Shown here: positions 42,454 through 50,954 of the stretch, one piece after another
Numbering within the stretch: the first letter of the stretch is position 1
How the letters are laid out: every line of letters starts with the position of its first letter
Assembly (NCBI RefSeq): GCF_027923225.1
Contig: NZ_BSDI01000056.1
Location: forward strand, 14,653-78,652
Length of the DNA: 64,000 nucleotides
Direction: 5' to 3'
Source: Phytohabitans aurantiacus
GTDB taxonomy: Bacteria > Actinomycetota > Actinomycetes > Mycobacteriales > Micromonosporaceae
Position numbers and translations under genes: made by a program
Notes under the pieces: model-generated
The model's input: the letters and a program-made list of their open reading frames with translations, nothing else
Databases searched by the model: none
Told to the model about the DNA's origin: nothing

Positions 42454-45198
42454 ATGCCACGCGCGCCCATCATCGCCGCCTCGACCGTCGCGGTGCTGTC
42501 CATCGCGTTCGTCGGACCGTTGGCGCCGACCGCGGCGGCGGCGCCGGCAGACGCGGCGACCTCGGTGACGAGTCCAGTGGCCGGGCTGCCTGAGCTGCGC
42601 CTGGACGACCCCTCGATCAGCTGGCGGGAGCTCGTCGTCGACGGCGGCGATGTCGAACGCCGGCCGGACGGCACGGCGCACAACGTGTTCGGCGGGTTCG
42701 GCTCGGTCTCCTGCAACAACACGTCCAACCTGCTGCTGGACTACAAGGAGGAGAATCCGGACGCCTACTGGAAGATCATGCGGATGCTCTTCGACCCGGT
42801 CCGGGGCGCGGGGCTCACGCACATCAAGGTCGAGCTGGGCGCCGACAGCAACAGCTCGTCCGGTGCCGAGCCGGCGACGAAGCGCAGCGCCGACGAGCCG
42901 GCGAACGTGCTGCGCGGCGCCGGGTTCCACTTCATCGCCGACGCGCTGAGGATCAACCCCCACGTCGAGGTGGAGGCCCTACGCTGGGGCGAGCCGTCGT
43001 GGACCGGCAACGACTGGACCAAGCGGTACCAGTGGTACAAGGAGACGATCGACGCCGCCTACGACACGTTCGGCGTCGAGTTCGACTGGATGAGCCCGGC
43101 GCAGAACGAGGTCCGGCACGCCGAGTACCAGGTGTCCGAGCTCAACTGGACGATCCAGTTCGCCAAGTGGCTGGAGCGTGACGCGGCCGCGCCAGACGCG
43201 CGCTACGACTACTCGCAGATCAAGATCGTCGCGCTCGACTCGTACCGCGTCGGCGACACCGTCGCCGGGCGCATCCTCGCCAACCCGGAGGCGCTGGCGT
43301 ACGTCGACGCCCTGGGCTTCCACTACGACATCGAGGGCGGCCCCAACGTCACCCGGCTGAACAAGGAGTACGGCCTGCCGATCCTGTACTCCGAGGGCAT
43401 CGCCCCGATGATCGACCCGCGGTATCGCCTCGCCGCCGACCCGGCCCGCGGTGGCGTCGGCGGCACCACGTCCGCCGCCGACATCGCCGACCGGTTCATC
43501 AACGCCTACCGCTGGAGCGGGGCCGGGAACGATCCGGCGCACATGACGACGTTCCTGTTCCAGCCCGCCGTCAGCGCCATGTACGAGGGCACCCAGTACT
43601 CCCCCAAGCATCTGATCCGGGCCTCCGACCCGTGGTCGGGGTACTGGGAGGGCGACGTCGGGATCGCCACCGTACGCCACTTCCACCAGTTCATCGGGCG
43701 CGGCTGGGAGTACATCGAAGGCGCCACCGGCGGCGACGGCACCAAGGGTGACGGCGGCACCACCGTCGACTCCTCCACCCGCACCGCGCTCACGGCGCGT
43801 ACGCCCGCGGCCGCCGGTGGCGCTCCACAGTGGACGCAGGTGCACGCCAACAACACCCGGACGGACCGGTACTTCGAGGTCAAGGTGGCGGGCCTCGGCC
43901 AGCGCGGCCGTCCCCTGTACGCCTGGCAGACGCGCGGCCCGGACGGCGGGCAGTCGTACGACGCCAACTACTTCCAGAACATCGGCTACTACGCTCCCGT
44001 CCGCACCGAGACGATCGGCGGCGTCGAGCACGACGTGTACCGCGTGCGGGTGCCCGCGTACGCGATCGTCACCCTGTCCACCCTCGCGCGTGGCGTCCAC
44101 GGCACCACGGCGAAGTACCGTCCGGGCGACTTCGCGCCGCGCGCGCGGGACGAGATCCTCCGGCTGCCTTACCGGGACGACTTCGAGTACGACGACTATC
44201 CGACCACTGTGGTCGGTGGCCGGAGGATGACGTACCTGGAGCGCCGCGGCGGCACCCCGCGGTACACCGCCGACCAGGACGGCGCCTTCGAGGTGGTCGC
44301 GACGCGCGAACGCGGTCATCGCCATGTGCTGCGCCAGCAGAACCACGCCGGCAACCGGGGCTACGTGTGGAACGTGTGGGGCGACGGCCGGCAGAACGTG
44401 CCGTCGACCGCCGCACCCTCCACTGTGCTCGGCGACCATCGGTGGGCCGACTACACCGCGGCCGTCGACTTCCGGCTCGACCTCGTCGACCGGGATCCGG
44501 CGCTGGCCAACTTCGCCGGCCTGGGCGTGCGGCAGGTCCAGGCACGCGGCGGCGACCAGGCCACCTACGCCGTCCGCGTCCACGAGGACGGCCGCTGGGA
44601 GTTGCGCAAGCTCGACACCGTCGTCGCGACGGGCACCGCGGCGGGCTTCGACGCCGGAGCGTGGCATCGGCTCTCCATCGAGGCGCGCGCGAACGTCATC
44701 ACGGCCACGCTCGACGGCGCCCAGCTCACCTCGTACGCCGACACGTCCGTCAACCCGGTGCTGGCCGGCCGGGTGGCTCTGGTGAGCGGGTACTACAACA
44801 CCCGGTACGACAACCTCGCGGTCACGCCGATCAAGGGTCAGCCCTGGCGGTCGGAGAAGATCGACGACTCCGACCCCCGCGTCGCCTACCCTGACGGCTC
44901 CACCTTCGTCCAGGCCGGGTTCGCGCACTTCAACCGCACCCAGCACGTACTGGGCGCCGGCCAGTCACTGGCGCTCGACTTCACCGGCACCGGGCTGAAC
45001 CTGTTCGGCGCGACCGCCGCCGCGACACTGGAGGTGCGCGTCGACGACCAACCGCCCCGCACCGCGCAGGTCGGCACCGTCGGCACGCGCCAGACCTCGT
45101 ACTGGCTAAGGGATCTGCCGCAACGCCACCACACCCTGACAGTGCGCGTCGTCAGCGGAACCTTCACCCTCGACGGCATCGACACCGTGAGCCGCTAA
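42454..45198 (+). CDS. secreted GH59 galactocerebrosidase-like glycosidase
   Basis: A 914-aa exported enzyme. Signal peptide about 1-31. The GH59 TIM barrel starts near 55 (FGGFGSVSCNNTSNLLLDY); acid/base Glu219 lies in SPAQNEVRHAEY and nucleophile Glu314 in LYSEGIAPM. A beta domain follows, then a lectin-like concanavalin fold (about 590-790: HRWADYTAAVDFRL, YAVRVHEDGRWELRKLD) and an extra C-terminal beta domain to 914. This order is that of galactosylceramidases; bacterial members act on beta-galactosides. ATG 42454 follows GGAGAACGCCC. It starts 67 nt after the 51-aa gene. Confidence 0.85.
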   Translation: MPRAPIIAASTVAVLSIAFVGPLAPTAAAAPADAATSVTSPVAGLPELRLDDPSISWRELVVDGGDVERRPDGTAHNVFGGFGSVSCNNTSNLLLDYKEENPDAYWKIMRMLFDPVRGAGLTHIKVELGADSNSSSGAEPATKRSADEPANVLRGAGFHFIADALRINPHVEVEALRWGEPSWTGNDWTKRYQWYKETIDAAYDTFGVEFDWMSPAQNEVRHAEYQVSELNWTIQFAKWLERDAAAPDARYDYSQIKIVALDSYRVGDTVAGRILANPEALAYVDALGFHYDIEGGPNVTRLNKEYGLPILYSEGIAPMIDPRYRLAADPARGGVGGTTSAADIADRFINAYRWSGAGNDPAHMTTFLFQPAVSAMYEGTQYSPKHLIRASDPWSGYWEGDVGIATVRHFHQFIGRGWEYIEGATGGDGTKGDGGTTVDSSTRTALTARTPAAAGGAPQWTQVHANNTRTDRYFEVKVAGLGQRGRPLYAWQTRGPDGGQSYDANYFQNIGYYAPVRTETIGGVEHDVYRVRVPAYAIVTLSTLARGVHGTTAKYRPGDFAPRARDEILRLPYRDDFEYDDYPTTVVGGRRMTYLERRGGTPRYTADQDGAFEVVATRERGHRHVLRQQNHAGNRGYVWNVWGDGRQNVPSTAAPSTVLGDHRWADYTAAVDFRLDLVDRDPALANFAGLGVRQVQARGGDQATYAVRVHEDGRWELRKLDTVVATGTAAGFDAGAWHRLSIEARANVITATLDGAQLTSYADTSVNPVLAGRVALVSGYYNTRYDNLAVTPIKGQPWRSEKIDDSDPRVAYPDGSTFVQAGFAHFNRTQHVLGAGQSLALDFTGTGLNLFGATAAATLEVRVDDQPPRTAQVGTVGTRQTSYWLRDLPQRHHTLTVRVVSGTFTLDGIDTVSR

Positions 45199-45218
45199 GC
45201 CGGCCGCGGGGTGAGCTG

Positions 45219-45284
45219 GACTGGGCGCGGAGGGTGAGGCCGCGGGAGCGACGGTCTTGCCCGCGACGGGCGTCGCGGTAGCTC
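45219..45284 (-). repeat. R1 dispersed repeat, copy d
   Basis: Clearest copy of the R1 hairpin: CCGCGACG GG CGTCGCGG (45261-45278), an 8-bp perfect stem. It sits in the convergent gap between GH59 and the alpha/beta hydrolase. Confidence 0.75.
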
Positions 45285-45304
45285 GATTCCTTTGATTCAA
45301 TCGC

Positions 45305-46012
45305 TCAGATGTGGCCGGTCACCGCGGTGAGCGCGCGCTCGACGGCGGCGCGGGATTCGTCGGTGTGGTCGAGCACGTCGAACCCGTGTTGCCCGTGCGG
45401 CACATCGACGATCTCCAGGCGAGCGTCGCACGCGCGGGCCGCGGAGACGAACGCCTCCACCGTGGCGGCGATCTGCGGGTGTTCGCGGCCGACCCGGGTC
45501 AGCACGATGGGCAGCGCACCGGCGTGGGCGACCGCCTCGGCGGGCTGGAACCGGGGATCGAGGCCCGGCGGTCCCCCGAGTATCGGGTAGCTCGCCGCCA
45601 CGCACCGCAACCAGGCCGGCGGCGCGCGGAGCCAGTCGGCGAGCAGGAGGCCGGCGCCCGAGAAGGCCCAAATGGCCACGCGTTCGGCGTCTACGCGCGA
45701 GTCCTGCCGTGCCAGTTCGACAGCGGCGGCCAGGTCGTCGGCGGCATCCGGGTATCCGGTCAGGCCGTGGAGCCGGTGGTCGACCACGACGCCGACAGCG
45801 CCACGGGCCGCGGCGACCGACCCGTAGCCGCGATAGACCGGCCAGTCCCGAGGTGTCGGACGCGCGCCGGGCGGCACCAGGCCATGGGCGAACACGATCG
45901 CGGGGCGAGGCTCCGCCACCTGGGGATAATAGATATCGACGGGGCCTCGACGCTCAGCGACTCGAACGTCGACCGGCAGAACGAACGGCTTCAGATGCGC
46001 GGCATCAGCCAT
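45305..46012 (-). CDS. alpha/beta hydrolase, dienelactone-hydrolase-like
   Basis: A 235-aa cytosolic hydrolase. VFAHGLVPPG near 40-49 is the oxyanion strand; nucleophile Ser in AFSGAG at about 118; HGQHGFDVLDHTDESR near 205-220 holds the catalytic His region typical of DLH-like enzymes. No signal peptide. The ATG at 46012 is 164 bp from the divergent rho gene. Substrate unknown. Confidence 0.8.
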   Translation of the reverse strand: MADAAHLKPFVLPVDVRVAERRGPVDIYYPQVAEPRPAIVFAHGLVPPGARPTPRDWPVYRGYGSVAAARGAVGVVVDHRLHGLTGYPDAADDLAAAVELARQDSRVDAERVAIWAFSGAGLLLADWLRAPPAWLRCVAASYPILGGPPGLDPRFQPAEAVAHAGALPIVLTRVGREHPQIAATVEAFVSAARACDARLEIVDVPHGQHGFDVLDHTDESRAAVERALTAVTGHI

Positions 46013-46176
46013 CCGGGAAGCATACAGATCCTAGTTGCTCTCCGCCGGACGCCGAGCTAAGGTGGCGGTAGTAACCCGCACTGGATGCCGGCATTTGCCG
46101 CCCAAGCGGTGTCTTTCAACCAACGACCTTCCCCGCTACGGGGTCGCGTCATCCCTTCATCCTTCGGGAGTCCACA

Positions 46177-47337
46177 TTGGACAAAAGTAACTTCACCGAC
46201 CCCGCTGGCGAGCAGCCGGCTCCGGTCACCGGCATCGTCGACATCGTGGGCGAGCACGGCTTCGTGCGCGCCGCAGACTACGTGCCCGGCCCCGGCGACG
46301 TGTACCTGCCAGCCGCGCTGGTCAAACGGTACGCGCTGCGCCCCGGTGACCTGGTCACCGGAACGGCTGGCCCGCCTCGCGCGGCCACCAACCAGCGGGA
46401 CCGCCGGCAAAGCAAGCCCGCGCTGCTGTCCACACTGGACACAATCAACAGCGTGCCACCCGGCGACGCTCGGCGGCGGCCGGACTTCTACCACCTGACC
46501 CCGGTGCATCCGCGGGAGCGACTGCGCCTGGAGACCGAACCGCACATCCTGACCACCCGGGTCATCGACCTGCTCACGCCGATCGGCAAGGGCCAACGCG
46601 CGCTGATCGTCTCGCCGCCCAAGGCCGGTAAAACCATGGTCCTGCAAGCGATCGCCGCCGCGATCACCCGCAACCACCCCGAGTGCCACCTCATGGTCCT
46701 GCTCGTCGACGAGCGTCCCGAGGAGGTCACCGACATGCAACGCTCGGTCAAGGGCGAGGTCATCGCCTCGCCGTTCGACCGGCCACCGCACGAGCACACC
46801 GCCACCGCGGAGCTCGCCGTCGAACGCGCCAAACGCCTCGTCGAGCTCGGCCACGACGTCGTACTGCTGCTGGACTCGCTGACGCGGCTTGGCCGCGCCT
46901 ACAACCACACCGCGCCATCGTCGGCCCGGACCCTGTCGGGCGGCATCAGTACCACCGCGTTGCACCCGCCCAAGCGGCTGCTCGGCGCCGCACGGAACAT
47001 CGAGGACGGCGGCTCGCTGACCATCATCGCCAGCGCCCTCGTGGAAACGGGATCGCTGGGCGACAGCCTCATCTACGAGGAGTACAAGGGAACCGGCAAC
47101 GCCGAGCTGCGACTCGACCGCGCCAGCTCCGACCGGCGGCTGTTTCCGGCCGTCGACATCCACGCCTCCGGCACCCGCAGGGACGACCTTCTGCTCGACA
47201 CCGGCGAGGCCGCCATCATCGGCCGGCTCCGCAAGGCCCTCCACGCGCACACCCCGCAGCAGGCGTTGCAAGCGCTGCTCGAAGGGCTGGCGCGCACCGG
47301 CACCAACGCCGAGTTCCTCCTCACCGCCCAGCGCTGA
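46177..47337 (+). CDS. short transcription termination factor Rho paralogue
   Basis: A 386-aa hexameric RNA-translocase. The N-terminal cold-shock-type RNA-binding part (about 15-100: GIVDIVGEHGFVRAADYVPGPGDVYLP by parts) is followed by P-loop SPPKAGKTM near 146-154, Walker B VVLLLDSLTRLGRAY near 228-242, and the R-loop EEYKGTGNAEL near 306-316. The active site matches housekeeping Rho. It lacks the 150-300-residue N-terminal insertion usual in actinobacterial Rho, so it is probably a second Rho. TTG 46177 is the start, with GGGAG 7 nt upstream. The 164-bp leader has a CCCCG-CTA-CGGGG hairpin. Confidence 0.88.
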   Translation: MDKSNFTDPAGEQPAPVTGIVDIVGEHGFVRAADYVPGPGDVYLPAALVKRYALRPGDLVTGTAGPPRAATNQRDRRQSKPALLSTLDTINSVPPGDARRRPDFYHLTPVHPRERLRLETEPHILTTRVIDLLTPIGKGQRALIVSPPKAGKTMVLQAIAAAITRNHPECHLMVLLVDERPEEVTDMQRSVKGEVIASPFDRPPHEHTATAELAVERAKRLVELGHDVVLLLDSLTRLGRAYNHTAPSSARTLSGGISTTALHPPKRLLGAARNIEDGGSLTIIASALVETGSLGDSLIYEEYKGTGNAELRLDRASSDRRLFPAVDIHASGTRRDDLLLDTGEAAIIGRLRKALHAHTPQQALQALLEGLARTGTNAEFLLTAQR

Positions 47338-47344
47338 GCGGGAA

Positions 47345-47797
47345 CTAGCGCAGTCGCCGCGCGAGGTCGACCGCCAAGGCATTCATCTGATCGCGGGTCA
47401 CCGTCTCTTCCGGCGGCTGGTTCAGGTACTCGAAGACCTTCGGCCCGCGCCTGTCCTCCCTCAGGCTCGCCATCCGCGGTACCACGTGGAAGTGGACGTG
47501 GCTGAACCTCGCCGCCTCCGCGAACTGGACGACGTAGGTCTTGGCGCAGCCGGTCACGGCGTGCAGCGCGCGCGAGAGACGGACCTGCCAGGTACCCAGG
47601 CCGGCGGCTTCGGCGTCCGTGAGGTCCGCGACGGCCAGCACATGCCGCCGCGGAAGGAGCACCAGCCAACCCGGCAGGGCGCAACCGACCGCGTGCGCCA
47701 CGCGCCAGTGGTCGTCGACGGCGATCAGTTCGTGCGGCGGCAGTTCGTCGAGCCGGGCCTCGCGCTCGCAGGTGAAGCAGTCATCGGTGGTCGTCAC
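47345..47797 (-). CDS. HIT-family nucleotide hydrolase/transferase
   Basis: A 150-aa HIT-superfamily protein. The catalytic histidine triad HVHFHVVPR (H-x-H-x-H-x-x) is at about 103-111. The N-terminal CFTC pair (residues 7-10) hints at a zinc site as in some Hint-type members. GTG 47797 gives a start of TTTDDCFTC. Converges on the short rho gene with a 7-nt gap. Likely cleaves AMP or nucleotide conjugates; the specific substrate is unknown. Confidence 0.85.
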   Translation of the reverse strand: MTTTDDCFTCEREARLDELPPHELIAVDDHWRVAHAVGCALPGWLVLLPRRHVLAVADLTDAEAAGLGTWQVRLSRALHAVTGCAKTYVVQFAEAARFSHVHFHVVPRMASLREDRRGPKVFEYLNQPPEETVTRDQMNALAVDLARRLR

Positions 47798-47899
47798 ACG
47801 CCAAGTACACCGCACCCTGTCGGAGACGGACGAAAGTGCCGGACGGACCCTGACGATCGGCAGTATTGGCGCCGTCGACCGGTGCCTAGCGTTCCGGGC

Positions 47900-48316
47900 A
47901 TGATTCGACCCGTTCGCGTGGCCGCGGGCATCCTCGCCGGCCTGCTCGCCACCGTCGCCGTCCCGGTCACGGCCGCCGGCGCCGATCCCACCAGCCCCGT
48001 GGCGCTGCCCGCGCCCTCCGGCCCGTACCCGGTGGGGATGAGCCGGCTGCACCCCTCCTGGGACACGGCGTGGCAGGGGTTGAGCGGGTGGCGCCGATGG
48101 TTCACCGTCACCGGTACCGTCCACATGTCGTTCAGCGACTACGCGCCGCTGGCCAAGCGGTTCGGCCTGCCGCTGGCCGCGCTGGACGGCGATCGCACCG
48201 ACGAGATCGTCCGGGTGTACGTCGCCGCGTTCTTCGACACCCACCTGCGGGGCGCCGCACGGCCCGTCCTGGACGGCGCCGACCCCGACTATCCCGAGGT
48301 CACCCGCTTCCCCTGA
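47900..48316 (+). pseudogene. internally deleted secreted alpha/beta hydrolase
   Basis: A 138-aa reading frame joining the two ends of a hydrolase like that at 21569-22729. Residues 1-50 are a signal peptide and PAPSGPYPVG (compare PAPTGPHPVG). From about residue 52 the sequence is already C-terminal: WDTAWQGLSGWRRWF (compare WATYWANLRGWRREL), then SFSDYAPLAKRFGLP and PDYPEVTRF. About 230 residues with the oxyanion strand and GHSAGG nucleophile are missing, in frame. It may still be expressed and secreted but cannot be a hydrolase. Confidence 0.8.
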
Positions 48317-48338
48317 GCGCGTGCGACATGATGGGGAC

Positions 48339-49049
48339 ATGATTGGCACGCTGCGAAACGTCGTACTCGACGCGCGCGATATCGCCGGCCTCTCCGCGTT
48401 CTACCGTGAGCTGGCCGGCTGGACCCAGGTCCACGCCGACGACGAATGGATCACCCTCACCACCGAAGACGGGTGGCGGATCGGGATCCAGTACGCGCCG
48501 GACGACGAGCCGCCGCGGTGGCCGGACCCGGAGTACCCGCAGCAGGCGCACCTCGACCTGCGGGTACCCGAGCTGGACACCGCGGCGGACCGCGCCGTCG
48601 CCCTCGGCGCGACCCTGCTGCGCCGCAACGAGACCTGGCACACGCTGGCCGACCCGGCCGGCCACCCATTCGACCTGTGCCTGAAGGCCGACAACCCGGG
48701 CACCACGCTGATGGGCGTGATGCTGGACTGCCCGGACGCCAAGGAGCTGAGCGCCTTCTACAGCGAGTTGCTGAGCAAGCCCGTCACCTTCGAGGGCGAC
48801 GGCATGGCCATGATCGGCGAAGACGGCGCGCAGCCGGTGCTGTTTCAGCAGGTCGATCGGTACGTGCCGCCGCGCTGGGGGGATCCTGCACACCCGCAGC
48901 AGTTCCACCTCGACGCCAACGTCGACGACGTCGACGCGGCCGAGCGGGGCGCGCTCGCGATCGGCGCCACCCGCCTGCCCGGCGAGGGCGAGAACTGGCG
49001 CGTCTTCGCCGACCCCGCCGGCAAACCCTTCTGCCTCTGCTGGGACTGA
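48339..49049 (+). CDS. two-domain VOC (glyoxalase-like) protein
   Basis: A 236-aa cytosolic protein of two tandem beta-alpha-beta-beta-beta (VOC) modules, residues 1-115 and 120-236. Each has the pattern of a first strand, a helix with LSAFYRELAGW or LSAFYSELLSK, and a final strand with DPAGHPFDLC or DPAGKPFCLC. Possible metal ligands: HLDL near 71 and HLDAN near 187. ATG 48339 follows GGGG. Function is open: a dioxygenase/glyoxalase-like enzyme or an antibiotic-binding protein. Confidence 0.85.
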   Translation: MIGTLRNVVLDARDIAGLSAFYRELAGWTQVHADDEWITLTTEDGWRIGIQYAPDDEPPRWPDPEYPQQAHLDLRVPELDTAADRAVALGATLLRRNETWHTLADPAGHPFDLCLKADNPGTTLMGVMLDCPDAKELSAFYSELLSKPVTFEGDGMAMIGEDGAQPVLFQQVDRYVPPRWGDPAHPQQFHLDANVDDVDAAERGALAIGATRLPGEGENWRVFADPAGKPFCLCWD

Positions 49050-49073
49050 CCAGCTCTGCGCGTTGAGGGTGCG

Positions 49074-49430
49074 CTATTGACCGTAGGAGCTGCGCAGCCG
49101 TTCGTTGACAAGGAAGTTGAGCCGGAAGCGCATGTGCCCGATCTTGCTCGCTGTCGGCTCCGGCCCCGGTGTCAGCAGCGTCCACCGCAAGCGGCTCCCG
49201 GGACCATCCGGCTCGATGTCGAACCTGATCCGCTCGTCGGGCCTGTCCGGCCACAGCGACGACCAGACCACGAGCGTCGCTTCGAGGCTCTCCAGGACCC
49301 GCGGCTCGACCTCGTCGTCGAGCAGGTCCAGCCATTGGCGAGCCCCCGGACCGTGGAGCCGCATCAGCGACGACCAGACCACACGAGGCGGTGCCGGCTG
49401 CGCCCGCACCCGGGCGCCGAGCTCAATCAC
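49074..49430 (-). CDS. SRPBCC/START-like small protein
   Basis: A 118-aa soluble protein with beta strands and a long C-terminal helix (HMRFRLNFLVNERLRSSYGQ). LDLLDDEVEPRVLESLEATLVVWSSLWPDRPDE (about 39-71) and IRFDIEPDGPGSRLRWTLL fit a Bet v 1/START-type ligand-binding fold. GTG 49430 chosen: upstream lies a hairpin and the R1 repeat. No known ligand. Confidence 0.65.
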   Translation of the reverse strand: MIELGARVRAQPAPPRVVWSSLMRLHGPGARQWLDLLDDEVEPRVLESLEATLVVWSSLWPDRPDERIRFDIEPDGPGSRLRWTLLTPGPEPTASKIGHMRFRLNFLVNERLRSSYGQ

Positions 49431-49448
49431 GGCCCACAGTTTACGGCG

Positions 49449-49479
49449 GTCCGGGGTCCACAGTGGCAGGACCCCGGAC
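49449..49479. terminator. hairpin terminator
   Basis: Perfect 11-bp stem GTCCGGGGTCC / GGACCCCGGAC with a 9-nt loop, between the minus-strand genes 49627-50346 and 49074-49430. It lies downstream of the former and upstream of the latter. Confidence 0.7.
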
Positions 49480-49482
49480 CGT

Positions 49483-49560
49483 GAGCTACCGCGATGCGCG
49501 TCGTGGCTCAGACCGTCGCTCCCGCGGCCTCGCCCTCCGCGTCCAGTCACGCTCAAGATC
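49483..49560 (+). repeat. R1 dispersed repeat, copy e
   Basis: Full-length copy ending in GTCCAGTCACGCTCAAGATC. The stem reads CCGCGATG / CGTCGTGG: G-U pairs keep it foldable. Its end GCTCAAGAT (49551-49559) is inverted at 49601-49609. Confidence 0.75.
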
Positions 49561-49626
49561 CGCGCGGGGTGAGGCCTTAGGCTTTGCGGCTTTTGAGGAC
49601 ATCTTGAGCTTCGCAGGACCGCCGCG

Positions 49627-50346
49627 CTATCCGGGGTCCGAGTGTTCGTCGCGTTCGGCGAGCCGGCTGGCGCTGTGGTCGATTGCCGCCGCGAGCAGCG
49701 GTACGTCGGCCAGGTCTCGCCTGGCCTGGTCGACGAACGACCGCGCCTCGTCGAGGTCGTAGATCATGCCGAGGTCCGTCGGGTAGCGCTGCCTCGACTC
49801 CCCCGGCGGCGCCCACGTGAGCCCGCGCGCGGCGAGGAACGCGTCTATCGCGCCCAACCGCACGACCTGTGCGGCGAGGTCCGGCAGCCGCTCGCCGTAG
49901 ACGTCGGCGCCCCACCCGTCTGCCATGGGCGCCGGGTGGTGGGCGGCCACCGCTTCCCAGACGGGTTGGTAGATCAGGGCATGATGGACGACGGCTCCGT
50001 CCAGCGTCAGCGCGGGCTCGGATCCAAACTCGTCGAGGAAGGCGAGTTGGTTGCGCTCGACGACCTCGAGCAGGATGTCGATGTCGTCGGTGGGGTCCAA
50101 TTGCTCGCCGGCGCCGACGACGAGCCGGCCGTCGCGAAGCCGGTCGACGAGGTAGGTCCACACCAGACCGCTGTTGGTGTCCTCGACCACCGAATCGATG
50201 GTGCCGTAACAGTTGTAGATGCCATACAGGCCGAGGGTGAACGGCCGGTACCCGCCGTCAGCGGCGAGTAGCAGGACGGCTACCGCGGGGTCGTTCGCCT
50301 TCAGCGCCAAGCCCGTGACCATGCACCTGCCGTCGTAAAATCCCAC
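49627..50346 (-). CDS. protein of unknown function, 239 aa
   Basis: A soluble 239-aa protein, no signal peptide or helix. The N-terminus GFYDGRCMVTGLALKAN (2-18) and YRPFTLGLYGIYNCYGTID (33-51) with Cys8 and Cys46 are distinctive; the rest is helical (LAAQVVRLGAIDAFLAARGL, DEARSFVDQARRDLADV). GTG 50346 chosen. The opening motif recalls immunity or phage-associated proteins but I cannot name the family. It follows, on the minus strand, no close upstream gene. Confidence 0.6.
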   Translation of the reverse strand: MGFYDGRCMVTGLALKANDPAVAVLLLAADGGYRPFTLGLYGIYNCYGTIDSVVEDTNSGLVWTYLVDRLRDGRLVVGAGEQLDPTDDIDILLEVVERNQLAFLDEFGSEPALTLDGAVVHHALIYQPVWEAVAAHHPAPMADGWGADVYGERLPDLAAQVVRLGAIDAFLAARGLTWAPPGESRQRYPTDLGMIYDLDEARSFVDQARRDLADVPLLAAAIDHSASRLAERDEHSDPG

Positions 50347-50462
50347 CGCCCAAGGCTATACGGAAGGCGGCGGGCTCGACCATTTATCGAGTTCTATTCC
50401 AACTGGATGAACGAGACTGTCCGCGGAGTCAAATCGGCGGATTCGTTCAACGGGAGGAAGAA

Positions 50463-50900
50463 TTGCACAATAGCGCAAAGCGGTGGCGATCACGCCTTGC
50501 CGCGCTCGCCGGACTGATGGCCGCGCTTGTCGGCGCGACGACGCTGGTCGCTCCCGCTGCGGCCTACGCGGACACGGCCACCCTGAGCCGGCGGCCACTC
50601 GGCTCGGCGTCATACGTCCTGGTCTTCGCCATCACCAACGACACGAGCGCTCCCCTGACCAGCTGGCGGATGGAGTTCGATCTTCCGCCGGGAGAGGTGG
50701 TCCAGGGGCTGTTCTCATTCAGTATCCGGGTCACCAAGGTAGGCCAGCACTTCATTCTCGAAAACGCGCACTCGGAGTACATGGCTCCGGGCGGCGCGGT
50801 CCACTACGGAATCCCCATTCTCGGCCAGAGCTGGCCACAAAACTGCCATACCCGTGGCACGCCGTGCGTTATCCAGGCCGGCACGAACGCCAACCGCTGA
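50463..50900 (+). CDS. secreted stand-alone CBM2-like protein
   Basis: A 145-aa exported protein. Signal peptide about 1-36. The mature part resembles a cellulose-binding (CBM2) beta-sandwich: VFAITNDTSAPLTSWRMEFDLPPGE near 54-78 and FSFSIRVTKVGQHFILENA near 85-103. A Cys pair lies near the end (NCHTRGTPC). No catalytic domain. TTG 50463 is preceded by GGGAGGAAG. Could bind polysaccharide or act with the adjacent esterase; followed by a strong terminator. Confidence 0.7.
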   Translation: MHNSAKRWRSRLAALAGLMAALVGATTLVAPAAAYADTATLSRRPLGSASYVLVFAITNDTSAPLTSWRMEFDLPPGEVVQGLFSFSIRVTKVGQHFILENAHSEYMAPGGAVHYGIPILGQSWPQNCHTRGTPCVIQAGTNANR

Positions 50901-50903
50901 CCA

Positions 50904-50933
50904 GACGGGACCCCGCGCTCGCGGGGTCCCGTC
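50904..50933. terminator. hairpin terminator between convergent genes
   Basis: Perfect 13-bp stem GACGGGACCCCGC / GCGGGGTCCCGTC, loop GCTC, 4 nt after the CBM2-like gene and 22 nt before the convergent BNR gene stop. Confidence 0.85.
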
Positions 50934-50954
50934 ACTCATTGGCCGGACAGCCGC

